A stretch of DNA of 64,000 nt from Schleiferiaceae bacterium (GCA_018401735.1 JAGYKI010000006.1:62001-126000), one strand, 5' to 3'. Shown: positions 24,505 through 33,754, counted from the stretch's first letter. Notes: generated by a model not told the origin, from the sequence alone. Made by a program: numbers and translations.

Positions 24505-26223
24505 TTGAATTTCCCGATCTTAAATATACTCTCCATTATTGGTGCCCTAGGTCTCTTTATCTACGGGATGAAGGTGATGAGCGAAGCTATTCAAAAAGTA
24601 GCGGGGGCCAAGCTGCGCAGTACTTTACGTACTATGACAGCAAGCAGGGGAATTGGGGTGTTTACAGGTTTTAGTGTTACGGGAATTTTGCAATCGTCCT
24701 CGGCAACGACGGTAATGATTGTGAGCTTTGTTAATGCCGGACTGATTACTTTAGAACAGTCGGTGGGTGTTATTATGGGTGCCAACTTGGGTACCACAGT
24801 TACCGCTTGGATTGTGGCGGTTTTAGGGATGGGTAAGTTTTCGATTTCACAATTAAGTCTTCCCATTTTGGCTTTAGCATTTCCTCTTATCTTTTTGTCT
24901 AAAGAAAAACTGCGCTTATACGGTGAAGCAATCTTTGGTTTCGCCATCCTTTTTTTAGGCCTTTCTTTCATGCGTGAGTCCTTGCCCGACTGGCAAGCGA
25001 ACATGGAAGCTTTAAATTTTTTAAAGCAGTTCAATTACGAAGGTAGCAGCTATTTATCTGCTTTACTTTTAACAATATTATTTGTACTACTGGGCACAGT
25101 AGTAACCTTCTTTTTACAATCCTCTAGCGCGGCTATTGCCCTCACTTTGGTGCTTACCGCAGAAGGCTTTGTCTCCTTTCCTTTAGCTGCGGCCATTATT
25201 TTAGGGGAAAATATAGGTACCACCATTACTGCTAATATAGCAGCCGTAGTAGCGAATGTTTACGCTAAGCGTGCGGCTAGGATACATCTAATTTTTAATG
25301 TGCTAGGGGTACTTTGGGCCATTTTACTTTTTCCTTTTTTCCTCAACTTTATAGCAGTTTTGAGTGAGCTAATTTTTAATGGAAATCCTTATAAAGACGA
25401 TACGGTAATGGCTCTGTCTTTAAGTTTGTTCCACACCTTATTTAATCTTTTTAACCTTCTGCTCTTCTTAAATTTTGTACCGCTTTTAGTGCGGATTGCC
25501 ACTTGGATGGTGCCCTCGCGCAATACAGAAGATGAGCTTTTTAACCTCGATTATATTGGAAGCGGCTTAATGGCAACTCCCGAACTTTCGATGCTCGAAG
25601 CCCGTAAAGAGCTACTTAATTTTGGCGATTTAATTCGCAAGGCTTACAAGTATATACCACTGCTAATTGTAGAAATGGATGAAAAGAAGCTGAATCAATA
25701 CGTAGAGAAACTGGAGAAATACGAAGACATTTCCGATCGTATGGAAATGGAAATCTCTAATTACCTTAGTAAGATTAGTCAGAGTGAGTTGAGCACTTTT
25801 GGGAATAATCGAGTGCGAGCGATGTTAAACGTAGCCAATTATTTAGAGCGCATTGGGGATATTTATTTAGAGGTGAGCCGCAATCTCACCAATCGCAAAG
25901 AGCAGAAAGCCTACTTCACCCCTGAAATGCGGAATAGTGTGTTGCGCTTATCACAGCTAGTTTCGCAAAGTCTGGACTTAATGGTAAAGATAATTGACAG
26001 CTCGGATGATAAAGATTATTATGAAAGCTCGGTAAAGGTTGAGCGCGAAATTAATAAGCTTTTTGCAGCGCTCAAGGCAGATTATATAGAGAAAGTTGAA
26101 AAAGGTAAATACCGTATTCAGAGTGGAATGTATTACAGCGATTTGCTAGCAGAAATGGAAAGGATTGCCGACCATGCCGCCAATATTAGTAGTACCCTTT
26201 CTTCGAGCGATCTGCAAAATTAA
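24505..26223 (+). CDS. Na/Pi cotransporter family protein with C-terminal PhoU-like domain
   Basis: 572 residues. The membrane part carries the two inverted family repeats, each with the QSSSA signature: GILQSSSATTVMIVSFV near residue 60 and FFLQSSSAAIALTLVLTA near 205, plus MGANLGTTVTAW and LGENIGTTITANIAA. From about residue 360 a helical PhoU-like domain follows (RMEMEISNYLSKISQSEL, VANYLERIGDIYLEV, EMERIADHAANIS). Such proteins import phosphate with sodium. The start is TTG at 24505, chosen because it includes the conserved first helix (IGALGLFIYGMKVMS); a downstream ATG would cut it. It fits the phosphate theme of the PhoB/R-like pair 8 kb upstream. Confidence 0.92.
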   Translation: MNFPILNILSIIGALGLFIYGMKVMSEAIQKVAGAKLRSTLRTMTASRGIGVFTGFSVTGILQSSSATTVMIVSFVNAGLITLEQSVGVIMGANLGTTVTAWIVAVLGMGKFSISQLSLPILALAFPLIFLSKEKLRLYGEAIFGFAILFLGLSFMRESLPDWQANMEALNFLKQFNYEGSSYLSALLLTILFVLLGTVVTFFLQSSSAAIALTLVLTAEGFVSFPLAAAIILGENIGTTITANIAAVVANVYAKRAARIHLIFNVLGVLWAILLFPFFLNFIAVLSELIFNGNPYKDDTVMALSLSLFHTLFNLFNLLLFLNFVPLLVRIATWMVPSRNTEDELFNLDYIGSGLMATPELSMLEARKELLNFGDLIRKAYKYIPLLIVEMDEKKLNQYVEKLEKYEDISDRMEMEISNYLSKISQSELSTFGNNRVRAMLNVANYLERIGDIYLEVSRNLTNRKEQKAYFTPEMRNSVLRLSQLVSQSLDLMVKIIDSSDDKDYYESSVKVEREINKLFAALKADYIEKVEKGKYRIQSGMYYSDLLAEMERIADHAANISSTLSSSDLQN

Positions 26224-26753
26224 ATCCCAATAGCCGGACTGCTAATACGGGTGCTTTTGTTGCCGGCAATGTCTATTAGTTGCAGTTCAAACTTTATCGA
26301 ATCAGTAGTATTTAAAGGATAGTTCGAATAGTCGAAGGGCGTGGTGATATCGCCTTCTAAAGTTTTATTTTGACCAATAGGGCTAAGGTTTGGTAGGATG
26401 TTATGGAAGGGCAAACAACTATCGCTAGGGGGGATTTGGCGGAACTGGCCATTCACTTTTTCGTAATAGTAGATAAAGAGGTCGAAGCGTTCTAAAAAGC
26501 TCGCGTAATCGCTTAAAATACAAGTATCATTACTACCGTTTAGATCTTCGCGACCAATGTCGCCATCGCCATCCGTAAAGTAAACCGTAAGGTCAATTAC
26601 CCTTCGATTATCCGCACTATCGCCCAAGTATTTTATTTTGGCCGTTCGCCACTGCAAATTGGGTTGGTCTACAAATTTTTGATTTTGCTCACAGCTAACA
26701 AAAGCAAGTCCAAGACCAATTAAGAGTAGTAGTTTTGTAGGGTTAATTCGCAT
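26220..26753 (-). CDS. Lipoprotein of unknown function
   Basis: 177 residues from the ATG at 26751-26753, which directly abuts the ATG of the divergent LuxE-like gene (CATATG). Upstream in-frame ATGs exist but would overlap that gene. A short basic N-terminus, LLLLIGLGLAFVSC and EQNQ define a lipoprotein signal with lipobox FVSC. The mature part is beta-rich with a calcium-loop-like FTDGDGDIGREDLNG and a later LIDIAGNKSTR, as in small immunoglobulin-like lipoproteins. Function is unknown. Its stop overlaps the stop of the Na/Pi cotransporter gene within one TTAA. Confidence 0.75.
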   Translation of the reverse strand: MRINPTKLLLLIGLGLAFVSCEQNQKFVDQPNLQWRTAKIKYLGDSADNRRVIDLTVYFTDGDGDIGREDLNGSNDTCILSDYASFLERFDLFIYYYEKVNGQFRQIPPSDSCLPFHNILPNLSPIGQNKTLEGDITTPFDYSNYPLNTTDSIKFELQLIDIAGNKSTRISSPAIGI

Positions 26754-27773
26754 ATGTTTACTAACGTTCATCAAGCAATAAAGTTATCCGATTATGGTCG
26801 CCTTAAAAATACGATTTTAAGGACGACTGCGTTGGATTTCGCGGAAAATGCTTTGGCTGTCTTCCAGCTGCAGGCAGAACACAATCCCGTGTACCGCCGG
26901 TGGATAGAGCTTTTAGGCCTGAATCCCGCAAAGGTTTCAAGCTTGGAAGACATTCCCTTTATGCCGATCGACTTTTTTAAATCGCAGTCGGTAAGTCTGT
27001 TTAGCGCATCTGCCCCCGAGCAATTTATAAGCTCTGGCACAGGAGGCTATGGAAGCAGCAGGCACTTGGTGCACGATGTCAACTTCTACGATGAGGTTTG
27101 CCGCACTATCTTCAAGTCATTTTATCCTCAGAAAGATGAATTTTTCATTGCCGCCCTTTTGCCTTCTTATCTAGAACGATCGGGTTCTTCTTTAATTAGG
27201 ATGGCGCAAGATTTTATCAATCACTCGAAAGATGGAGATTCGGGTTTTTTTCTTAACAATCTGGAAGAATTGACTGCGCTTTTAACCGAAAAAAAGAAGG
27301 CCAACGTGCCGATACTTTTACTGGGTGTAAGCTTTGCCTTATTGGATTTGGCGGAAGGATACCCGCAAAATTTAGCGGGCAGTATTATTATGGAAACGGG
27401 CGGAATGAAAGGGCGGCGCAAGGAAATGATACGAAGCGATTTACATGACATTTTGAAAACGAGCTTTCAAGTGAGCGCGATTCACTCCGAGTATGGGATG
27501 ACGGAATTATTCTCCCAGGCTTATAGCAAGGGCCATGGGCTTTTTGAATGTCCGCCTTGGATGCGCGTTTCCGCTCGGCAGTTGGAGGACCCATTTAGTT
27601 CTGTAAAATTGGGGAAAACGGGAGGTCTAAATATTATAGATTTAGCCAATATAGATAGCTGCGCCTTTATCGAAACCCAAGATTTAGTACGTCTCCATAA
27701 GGGTGGTTGCTTTGAAATACTGGGACGTTTTGATCGTGCAGAAGTGCGTGGTTGTAATTTGATGGTTTCTTAG
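26754..27773 (+). CDS. LuxE-like acyl-protein synthetase / acyltransferase
   Basis: 339 residues. The pattern fits the LuxE (acyl-protein synthetase) branch of the ANL adenylating superfamily: IPFMPIDFFKSQSV near residue 70, the phosphate loop ISSGTGGYGSSRHL near 90, LLGVSFALLDLAEG, IMETGGMKGRR, HSEYGMTELFSQAY near 245, and the hinge FIETQDLVRLH followed by LGRFDRAEVRGCNLM. LuxE activates fatty acids in bioluminescent bacteria, but Bacteroidota keep LuxE-like genes without luciferase, perhaps in cell-envelope or surface-polysaccharide acylation. No lux genes are nearby. The start codon sits head to head with the divergent lipoprotein gene. Confidence 0.8.
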   Translation: MFTNVHQAIKLSDYGRLKNTILRTTALDFAENALAVFQLQAEHNPVYRRWIELLGLNPAKVSSLEDIPFMPIDFFKSQSVSLFSASAPEQFISSGTGGYGSSRHLVHDVNFYDEVCRTIFKSFYPQKDEFFIAALLPSYLERSGSSLIRMAQDFINHSKDGDSGFFLNNLEELTALLTEKKKANVPILLLGVSFALLDLAEGYPQNLAGSIIMETGGMKGRRKEMIRSDLHDILKTSFQVSAIHSEYGMTELFSQAYSKGHGLFECPPWMRVSARQLEDPFSSVKLGKTGGLNIIDLANIDSCAFIETQDLVRLHKGGCFEILGRFDRAEVRGCNLMVS

Positions 27774-27774
27774 A

Positions 27775-27806
27775 ACCTAAGGCCCTAATTTTAGGCCTCT
27801 TTTAAA
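27775..27806 (+). terminator. AGGCC...GGCCT hairpin downstream of the LuxE-like gene
   Basis: AAGGCC and GGCCT can pair around CTAATTTTA and are followed by CTTTT. It probably acts as a terminator, and its TTAGGCCTC string also resembles the core of the dispersed intergenic repeat seen at 1794, 42787 and 54924. Confidence 0.4.
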
Positions 27807-27882
27807 TAGTACATTTAACAAACGATAAGAGCAAGGTCTGCGTTATGGCAGAGTAAGCATCTTGCGAAAGCATAAAAATTTT

Positions 27883-28626
27883 ATGAAAAACACATTCTTG
27901 GCATTAGCCCTTTTGGGTTCTCAATTTTTAAGCGCTCAGCTAACCGAAGAAAAGACCGCTTTCTCTGAAAAACCGCGGGGAGAAAAAAGCTTTGAATTGG
28001 AAGCAGGCGAATCCTTTTACAGCTTTGAAGGCGATGATGGTTGGTACAAAGCGCGCAAAGAGGTTTATTTTACAGCGGCTGATTTTGCCGATAAAGAGAT
28101 TTTAGCAGGACGGAAATTGCTTAATAAAGAGGGAAAAGTAATTGGCAAGAGTATTTTACCCTTGAAGCTTTATGAAATCGATACGATTGAAGCCTTTCGT
28201 GGTGAAAACTCTTACCGAGGAATTATTCAGGCCTATATCTATCAAACTAATATTGAGGAGCGCAGCATTCCTGAAGAAGAGATTTCAAAAATATTTACTG
28301 TAAAAAACCGCAATGAACAGCAAGAGCGTTTTCAGGCTTTATGGGAGTTGCACAATGCGGAAGAGATTTCCTACGGCGATTTAAATGCCTTTGTAATTCG
28401 CGAAAATAACCGCACTTCCGCAGATGAAAAAGACTTTCGCGTGATTATGGTTTTTCGGGGTTCCACCAGTCCTTATGCAGTAATAACTAATGGTCATACT
28501 ATCACTGCTCCTAAAGTTAAGGATAGCTGGGAAGACGGCGAGTTTAAAATTACCTATTTCTACAAAGCTACCGACCAACAGCGCGAGGTGATGGAAGAAA
28601 TTCTCCTGGAGAATCTGGCCCTGTAA
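27883..28626 (+). CDS. Secreted protein of unknown function
   Basis: 247 residues from the ATG at 27883, which gives a signal peptide (MKNTFLALALLGS, ending LSAQ); the frame extends seven codons upstream to a weaker start. The mature protein is mixed alpha/beta, with FYSFEGDDGWYKARKEVYF early, a repeated FRGENSYRGIIQ / FRGSTSPYAVIT type segment, and a charged C-terminus. No lipobox, sorting domain or catalytic motif is visible, so it is probably periplasmic. I do not recognise the family. It stands alone between the LuxE-like gene and a terminator shared with tyrS. Confidence 0.65.
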   Translation: MKNTFLALALLGSQFLSAQLTEEKTAFSEKPRGEKSFELEAGESFYSFEGDDGWYKARKEVYFTAADFADKEILAGRKLLNKEGKVIGKSILPLKLYEIDTIEAFRGENSYRGIIQAYIYQTNIEERSIPEEEISKIFTVKNRNEQQERFQALWELHNAEEISYGDLNAFVIRENNRTSADEKDFRVIMVFRGSTSPYAVITNGHTITAPKVKDSWEDGEFKITYFYKATDQQREVMEEILLENLAL

Positions 28627-28666
28627 TGTCCCTAAGCTTAAGAATTTAAATTAGTTTGATAGCAAC

Positions 28667-28703
28667 AAAAAGGGGGACTGTTAAATCAGTCCCCCTTTTA
28701 AAT
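28667..28703. terminator. Bidirectional terminator between a secreted-protein gene and tyrS
   Basis: AAAAGGGGGACTG and CAGTCCCCCTTTT form a perfect 13-bp stem with a six-base loop, flanked by A and T runs, between convergent genes. Confidence 0.92.
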
Positions 28704-28723
28704 TTTATAAAACTCAAGTTAGC

Positions 28724-30013
28724 CTATACTAACTTTATCAAGAAATAATTCTTTCTTCCTTTTTGAGCTAATAAATATTGATCGGCAATAGTATCGCTCA
28801 TATCCACTTGCTTATCTAGGGAAACCTTGACCTTGTTGAGGCTAACTCCATTGGCCTGCAGCATTTTGCGGGCTTCACCCTTAGAGCTAAATACCTGCGT
28901 TTCTTCCGCAAGGAGGGTAATGATATCTAAGCCTTCGCTTAAGAGTTCCTTTTTAATTTCAAATTGGGGTACGCCGCTAAAAATTTCTAGCAAGGTGCGA
29001 ACACCAAGAGTTTTTAAGTCTTCCTCGGTGCTCCTGCCAAATAAGATATCGGAAGCTTTAACGGCCATTTCCAACTCCTTAGCGCCGTGTACCATAGTGG
29101 TTACTTCTTCCGCTAATTTGCGCTGTAAGTCCCTTTGATGAGGCGCTTCGTTATGTTCCGCAACACGTTGCGCAATCTCTTCTTGCCCCAGCATGGTGAA
29201 TATTTTAATATACTTCTCCGCGTCGGCATCGCTGGTGTTTAGCCAAAATTGGTAAAAGGTATAAGGGCTAGTATATTCGGCCGAAAGCCAGATGTTTCCT
29301 TCTTCTGTTTTACCGAATTTGCCACCGTCGGCTTTGGTAATTAAAGGACAAGTTAGCGCGAAGGCTTCCCCGCTTTCTTTGCGACGAATTAATTCGGTGC
29401 CAGTAGTGATATTTCCCCACTGATCGGAACCGCCCATTTGAATTTTGCAATTGTACTCACGGTAGAGGTGCAAGAAATCGAAGCCTTGTACTAGCTGATA
29501 AGTAAACTCGGTAAAAGACATGCCCTCACCCTCGCCGCTAAGACGTTTCTTAACCGAATCTTTGGCCATCATGTAATTTACGGTAAGGTGCTTACCGATA
29601 TCACGGATGAAATCCAAGAAGGTGAAATCGCGCATCCAGTCGTAATTGTTAACCAAAATCGCCGCATTGTCTGCTTCACTATCGAAGTCGAGGAAAAGGC
29701 GCAATTGCTCTTTGATAGCATTTTGGTTGTGACGCAAAGCGGCTTCATCTAGGAGGTTACGCTCTTTGCTTTTGCCGGATGGATCACCAATCATTCCTGT
29801 TGCTCCACCAATAAGCGCTAAGGGCCTGTGGCCGGCATTTTGGAAGTGCTTCAACATCATGATACTAACTAAGTGACCGATGTGTAAAGAGTCTGCTGTA
29901 GGGTCAATACCCACATAAGCGGAGGTCATTTCTTTGGCTAGTTGTTCCTTGGTTCCAGGCATGGCGTCGTGCAACATGCCACGCCAGCTTAATTCTTCTA
30001 CAAAATTGCTCAT
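28724..30013 (-). CDS. tyrS: Tyrosyl-tRNA synthetase
   Basis: 429 residues. Class I synthetase charging tRNA-Tyr. The HIGH motif appears in [16 protein letters not shown] near residue 36, the tyrosine site in [13 protein letters not shown] and [14 protein letters not shown], and the KMSKS-equivalent is [11 protein letters not shown] near 230, the usual TyrS variant. The C-terminal S4 RNA-binding domain shows [16 protein letters not shown]. Length and domain order are standard. A TAATTTTG -7 box lies about 20 bp upstream, so it is probably monocistronic. Confidence 0.97.
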   Translation of the reverse strand: MSNFVEELSWRGMLHDAMPGTKEQLAKEMTSAYVGIDPTADSLHIGHLVSIMMLKHFQNAGHRPLALIGGATGMIGDPSGKSKERNLLDEAALRHNQNAIKEQLRLFLDFDSEADNAAILVNNYDWMRDFTFLDFIRDIGKHLTVNYMMAKDSVKKRLSGEGEGMSFTEFTYQLVQGFDFLHLYREYNCKIQMGGSDQWGNITTGTELIRRKESGEAFALTCPLITKADGGKFGKTEEGNIWLSAEYTSPYTFYQFWLNTSDADAEKYIKIFTMLGQEEIAQRVAEHNEAPHQRDLQRKLAEEVTTMVHGAKELEMAVKASDILFGRSTEEDLKTLGVRTLLEIFSGVPQFEIKKELLSEGLDIITLLAEETQVFSSKGEARKMLQANGVSLNKVKVSLDKQVDMSDTIADQYLLAQKGRKNYFLIKLV

Positions 30014-30032
30014 TGTTCTACTTAAAGGCCCA

Positions 30033-30040
30033 CAAAATTA
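30033..30040 (-). promoter_or_regulatory. -7 promoter element of tyrS
   Basis: The minus strand reads TAATTTTG, an exact TAnnTTTG, 19 bp upstream of the tyrS ATG. Confidence 0.5.
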
Positions 30041-30166
30041 GAGCTTAGCGCTGGAAAGCCCTATAAATTTTAGGGGGTATTTTTTTATATCGACACATTT
30101 AGTAGCATTATATGCGAAAAAATGGCTGAAATTAATTTCTTGGCTACCTTCGCCTAAAAATTATAG

Positions 30167-31174
30167 ATGCGGTATGCGGTAACCGGAGCAACTGGTTTAG
30201 TAGGTTCACATGTGGTTTACAGTTTGCTTTTGCAAAAGGAAGAAGTTGTAGTACTGCATCGGGCCCAATCTAATAAGGAGTTTTTACTGAAGGTCTTTTC
30301 CTATTATAGCAAGGAGGCAGAAACTCTATTTGCCAAAATAATATGGCAGGAGGTCGACCTTTTAGATGGCAGCGATTTATATACTATTCTTCCCGGTATC
30401 GATATTATTATGCACTGCGCCGCCACGGTAAGCTTTAACCCGCGCGATTTTCAAAGTACCGTGGTCGATAATCCAAAAATTACCGCAAATGTTATTAATG
30501 CGGCCTTAGTCGCTAAGGTTAAAAAGTTTATTCACGTTAGCAGCGTGGCGGCTTTGGGGCGTAAGCCAGGCGAAAATCACCTAAATGAAAATAGCTTTTG
30601 GATTGATAGTGACGAGAATTCAAACTACGCCATTGGTAAGCACGCTGCCGAAATGGAGGTATGGCGCGGTAGAGAAGAAGGTTTAGCGGTAGCCATTGTT
30701 AACCCCACCATAATTCTCGGTCCGGGTAATTGGTCGCAGGGCTCAGCTGCTTTAATTAAAAATATTGCCGAAGGATTTAATTATTATACCAAAGGCATAA
30801 ACGGTTTTGTAGATGTACGTGATGTTGCCGCAATCATGTTGCGTTTGGCCACGACGGATATAGAAGGGGAACGCTTTGTAATAGTTTCGGAAAACCGCTC
30901 CTATCAAGAAGTCTTTGCGATGATGGCGGAGGCCTTAGGTGTAAAGGGACCTCAAACTGAAGTAAAACCGTGGATGAGCGCACTCGCATGGCGTTGGGAA
31001 GCCTTAAAAAGCAGAATAACAGGCAAGGCGCCATTGGTAACGAAAGAAACGGCGCGAACTTCATTAGGTTTCTATTATTATGAAAATGATAAGGTAAGAC
31101 AAGCTCTGAACCATGAATTTATTCCCGTGGAAAAATCGATTGCCGATTTAGCTAGCTTTTATCAACAGAAATAG
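30167..31174 (+). CDS. NAD(P)-dependent epimerase/reductase (extended SDR)
   Basis: 335 residues. The Rossmann nucleotide-binding motif is AVTGATGLVGSHVV at the N-terminus. IIMHCAATVSFNP, VKKFIHVSSVAALG and the catalytic pair YAIGKHAAE (YxxxK, near residue 162) follow, then NPTIILGPGNW. This pattern is shared by dihydroflavonol-4-reductase-like and nucleoside-sugar epimerase-like SDRs. The substrate is not evident. The C-terminal part, with WMSALAWRWEALKSRITG, resembles the lipid/steroid-type dehydrogenase branch common in Bacteroidota. It overlaps the 3' end of the convergent DUF4296 lipoprotein gene by 23 bp. Confidence 0.88.
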   Translation: MRYAVTGATGLVGSHVVYSLLLQKEEVVVLHRAQSNKEFLLKVFSYYSKEAETLFAKIIWQEVDLLDGSDLYTILPGIDIIMHCAATVSFNPRDFQSTVVDNPKITANVINAALVAKVKKFIHVSSVAALGRKPGENHLNENSFWIDSDENSNYAIGKHAAEMEVWRGREEGLAVAIVNPTIILGPGNWSQGSAALIKNIAEGFNYYTKGINGFVDVRDVAAIMLRLATTDIEGERFVIVSENRSYQEVFAMMAEALGVKGPQTEVKPWMSALAWRWEALKSRITGKAPLVTKETARTSLGFYYYENDKVRQALNHEFIPVEKSIADLASFYQQK

Positions 31175-31649
31175 CAGTTTTCTTTTGGGTGGCGCTCGAA
31201 TCTTTTTCTAGTTCTGGAGTAACTTCGGTCGTGTCAATCACCTCTACCTGAGAGTTTGATGCGCCAATTTCTGGCTCTGTCACCCTTTCAATTTCGCCTT
31301 CTACGGCGCTACTCATCGTACTTAAATTGGTGAGTACCTGCTCGTAAAGAACATCCATTTTCTCGGCATTACGCGAGTAAAAACGAAAAGAACTATCGTA
31401 CTGCGATTCCCGAATATGATGCTTCTCCCAAAGTTTCATATAATGATCTAGGGCATAAAGAGAATCACCTAAAACTTTTTTACCAATGCGAGAACCTTCA
31501 ATAATATGAACATCGGTTAAAATGGCAATCATCTTGTCCTCGGAAATAACCCAGTCGGGAACATCCGCGGTTTTCTTAGGCGCCTCAGGGGCGCAGGCCG
31601 TTAAAAAGGCCAGGCCAAGAAAAAGATGATATTTAAACTTCGCGATCAA
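31152..31649 (-). CDS. DUF4296 lipoprotein
   Basis: 165 residues. A lipoprotein signal with lipobox FLTAC near residue 19 is followed by a DUF4296-type domain: WVISEDKMIAILTDVHIIEG, KLWEKHHIRESQYDSSFRFY and LYEQVLTNLSTM. Family members are small helical Bacteroidota lipoproteins of unknown function. The tail after residue 115 is acidic and low in complexity. The start is TTG and lies 17 bp inside the end of pyrC, the same pyrC-DUF4296 arrangement often seen in flavobacteria, so the two are probably translationally coupled. Confidence 0.85.
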   Translation of the reverse strand: MIAKFKYHLFLGLAFLTACAPEAPKKTADVPDWVISEDKMIAILTDVHIIEGSRIGKKVLGDSLYALDHYMKLWEKHHIRESQYDSSFRFYSRNAEKMDVLYEQVLTNLSTMSSAVEGEIERVTEPEIGASNSQVEVIDTTEVTPELEKDSSATQKKTAISVDKS

Positions 31650-32982
31650 ATTCTAGTCTTTGGGCGGCTTTGTTTTCGGAAACTTTTCCGTTTTCATACA
31701 CGAGGCTACCATTTACTAAAGTATGCGTAACTCGCGCTCTAAAGGTGGTTTCTTCAAAGGGCGACCAGCCGCATTTCGAAAGGATATTGTCTTTGCTTAC
31801 GCGCCAAGGACGCGATGGATCTACGATACAGATATCGGCCCAATAGCCTTCTCTTAAATAACCACGTTCTTTAATATTGAATAAAATAGCGGGGTTGTGA
31901 CACATTTTCTCTACCAGCATTTCTATGCTCATTTTGTCGTCGCGCACAAATTCCATCATCGCAGGAACCGCATGTTGTACCAAGGGTCCACCGCTCGGGG
32001 CAGATAGGTAAGGATTGTTTTTTTCTTCTAAGGTATGCGGGGCGTGGTCGGTCGCAATTACGTCGATACGTCCGTCTAATACAGCATTAAAAATAGCTTG
32101 ACGGTCGGATTCATCTTTTACAGATGGGTTCCATTTTATAAGACTCCCTTTTTCGGCATAATGGTCACTGTTGAACCATAAGTGATGGATACAGGCTTCT
32201 GCGGTAATTTTCTTTTCCGCTAGCGGTAGTTTATTGTCGAAAAGCTCGCACTCCTCGGCAGTGCTAATATGGAATACATGCAAGCGGCTTCCGAATTTCT
32301 TGGCTAATTCTACCGCAAGGCTTGACGATTTATAACAGGCCTCACGACTGCGAATTAAAGGGTGCATAGACATAGGGATGGCCTCTCCATATTTGGCTTC
32401 TGCTTCCGCAAGATTGGCTTTTATAGTGGCTTCGTCTTCGCAGTGTGTAATGATTGGGAGATTTACTTGCGAGAAGATTCCTTCCAAAGCTTTTAGATCG
32501 TCAACTAGCATATTACCAGTGCTACTGCCCATAAAAACTTTTACGGCTGGTACCCAGCGGGGATCTACTTTTTTAAGTTCTTCGAGATTATTATTCGCGC
32601 CACCAATATTAAAGGCATAGTTAGCGAATGACTTCTCGGCCGCAATAGTATATTTAGCTTCTAACTTTTCTAGGGTAGTAGCGGCAGGTTTAGTATTGGG
32701 TTGCTCAATATAAGAAGTAATTCCTCCGGCAATGGCAGCACGCGACTCGCTGTAGATATCCCCTTTATGGGTAAGGCCCGGCTCACGAAAGTGAACTTGG
32801 TCATCTATAATTCCGGGAAGCACGTAGCTTCCAGCGGCGTCAATAATTTGGGTTTCACTATCGCGTTGACTAAGGTTGGGGGCTATTTTTACAATACGGC
32901 CATCCTCAATAAATAAATCACTTTCAATGGTTTGCCCTTCGTTTACCAGACGGGCATTTTTAATTAAAATCTTCCTTTTCAT
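31633..32982 (-). CDS. pyrC: Dihydroorotase
   Basis: 449 residues of the amidohydrolase superfamily, the third step of pyrimidine synthesis. The N-terminal metal motif reads GIIDDQVHFREPGLTHKGD: the first His of the usual HxH pair is Gln, as I recall for Bacteroidetes dihydroorotases generally. Other ligands are present: the carbamylated Lys in AVKVFMGSSTGN near residue 151, PIITHCEDE, LHVFHIST, and the catalytic Asp in VIATDHAPH. The C-terminus (YWADICIVDP, CGWSPFEETTF) is typical. It lies between a GT2 gene and the DUF4296 gene in one run. Confidence 0.94.
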   Translation of the reverse strand: MKRKILIKNARLVNEGQTIESDLFIEDGRIVKIAPNLSQRDSETQIIDAAGSYVLPGIIDDQVHFREPGLTHKGDIYSESRAAIAGGITSYIEQPNTKPAATTLEKLEAKYTIAAEKSFANYAFNIGGANNNLEELKKVDPRWVPAVKVFMGSSTGNMLVDDLKALEGIFSQVNLPIITHCEDEATIKANLAEAEAKYGEAIPMSMHPLIRSREACYKSSSLAVELAKKFGSRLHVFHISTAEECELFDNKLPLAEKKITAEACIHHLWFNSDHYAEKGSLIKWNPSVKDESDRQAIFNAVLDGRIDVIATDHAPHTLEEKNNPYLSAPSGGPLVQHAVPAMMEFVRDDKMSIEMLVEKMCHNPAILFNIKERGYLREGYWADICIVDPSRPWRVSKDNILSKCGWSPFEETTFRARVTHTLVNGSLVYENGKVSENKAAQRLEFDREV

Positions 32983-32996
32983 TGTAAAAAAGCAGG

Positions 32997-33725
32997 TTAT
33001 TGGTGGCGTCGCAATAGACTCCGAAGCTTTAACTTAAGAACGCCAAAAACGGCTTCGTTAATAATACCCGAACTCATTTTGGAGGTTCCTAAGGTTCGGT
33101 CGGTAAAAATAACAGGCACTTCCTTTATTTTAAATCCTAATTTGTGCGTAATAAACTTCATTTCGATTTGAAAGGCATAGCCTACGAAACGAATTTTTTT
33201 AAAATTCATTTTTTCAAGCACTTCTCTGCGAAAGCATACAAAACCAGCAGTAGTGTCTTCTACGGGAATTCGGAGAATTATTCGCACGTAGCGCGAGGCG
33301 AAATAGCTGAGGAGTACTCGACTCATTGGCCAGTTTACCACGTTCACTCCCTTAACATAGCGCGAACCTATGGCCATCCCAAATTGCTCTTCCTTACAGG
33401 TTTTATAAAGCAGCTCTAAGTCTTTAGGGTCATGCGAAAAATCGGCATCCATTTCAAAGATAAACTGATAATTTCTTTCTAAGGCCCAACTGAAACCAGC
33501 TAGATAAGCAGTGCCCAAACCTTGCTTTCCTGCTCTTGGCAGAAGGAAAAGTTTGTGTTCGTATTCGCCTTGTAGGTGTTTTACAATTTCTTGCGTCCCG
33601 TCGGGCGAGTTGTCATCTACTATTAAAACATGGTAGTCAGAGTGTAAGGCGAAGACCGTGCGAATAATTCGCTCGATATTTTCCTTTTCGTTATAGGTTG
33701 GTATGACTACTAGCGCTTCAGACAA
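32997..33725 (-). CDS. Polyprenol monophosphomannose synthase-like GT2 glycosyltransferase
   Basis: 242 residues with a GT-A fold: VVIPTYNEKENIERII at the N-terminus, VDDNSPDGT, the metal-binding acidic motif EMDADFSHDP near residue 92, and FVGYAFQIEMKF with VPVIFTDRTLGTSKMS. This fits the DPM1-type branch that transfers a sugar, usually mannose, from a nucleotide donor to a polyprenyl phosphate at the membrane. No C-terminal membrane helices are present. The start is TTG; no in-frame ATG precedes the first strand. It is the first gene of a run with pyrC and the DUF4296 gene. Confidence 0.9.
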   Translation of the reverse strand: MSEALVVIPTYNEKENIERIIRTVFALHSDYHVLIVDDNSPDGTQEIVKHLQGEYEHKLFLLPRAGKQGLGTAYLAGFSWALERNYQFIFEMDADFSHDPKDLELLYKTCKEEQFGMAIGSRYVKGVNVVNWPMSRVLLSYFASRYVRIILRIPVEDTTAGFVCFRREVLEKMNFKKIRFVGYAFQIEMKFITHKLGFKIKEVPVIFTDRTLGTSKMSSGIINEAVFGVLKLKLRSLLRRHQ

Positions 33726-33746
33726 AGTGGTTAATTATTTAAGGGG

Positions 33747-33754
33747 CAAAAGTA
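33747..33754 (-). promoter_or_regulatory. -7 promoter element of the GT2-pyrC-DUF4296 run
   Basis: The minus strand reads TACTTTTG, an exact TAnnTTTG, 21 bp before the TTG start codon of the GT2 gene. Confidence 0.5.
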
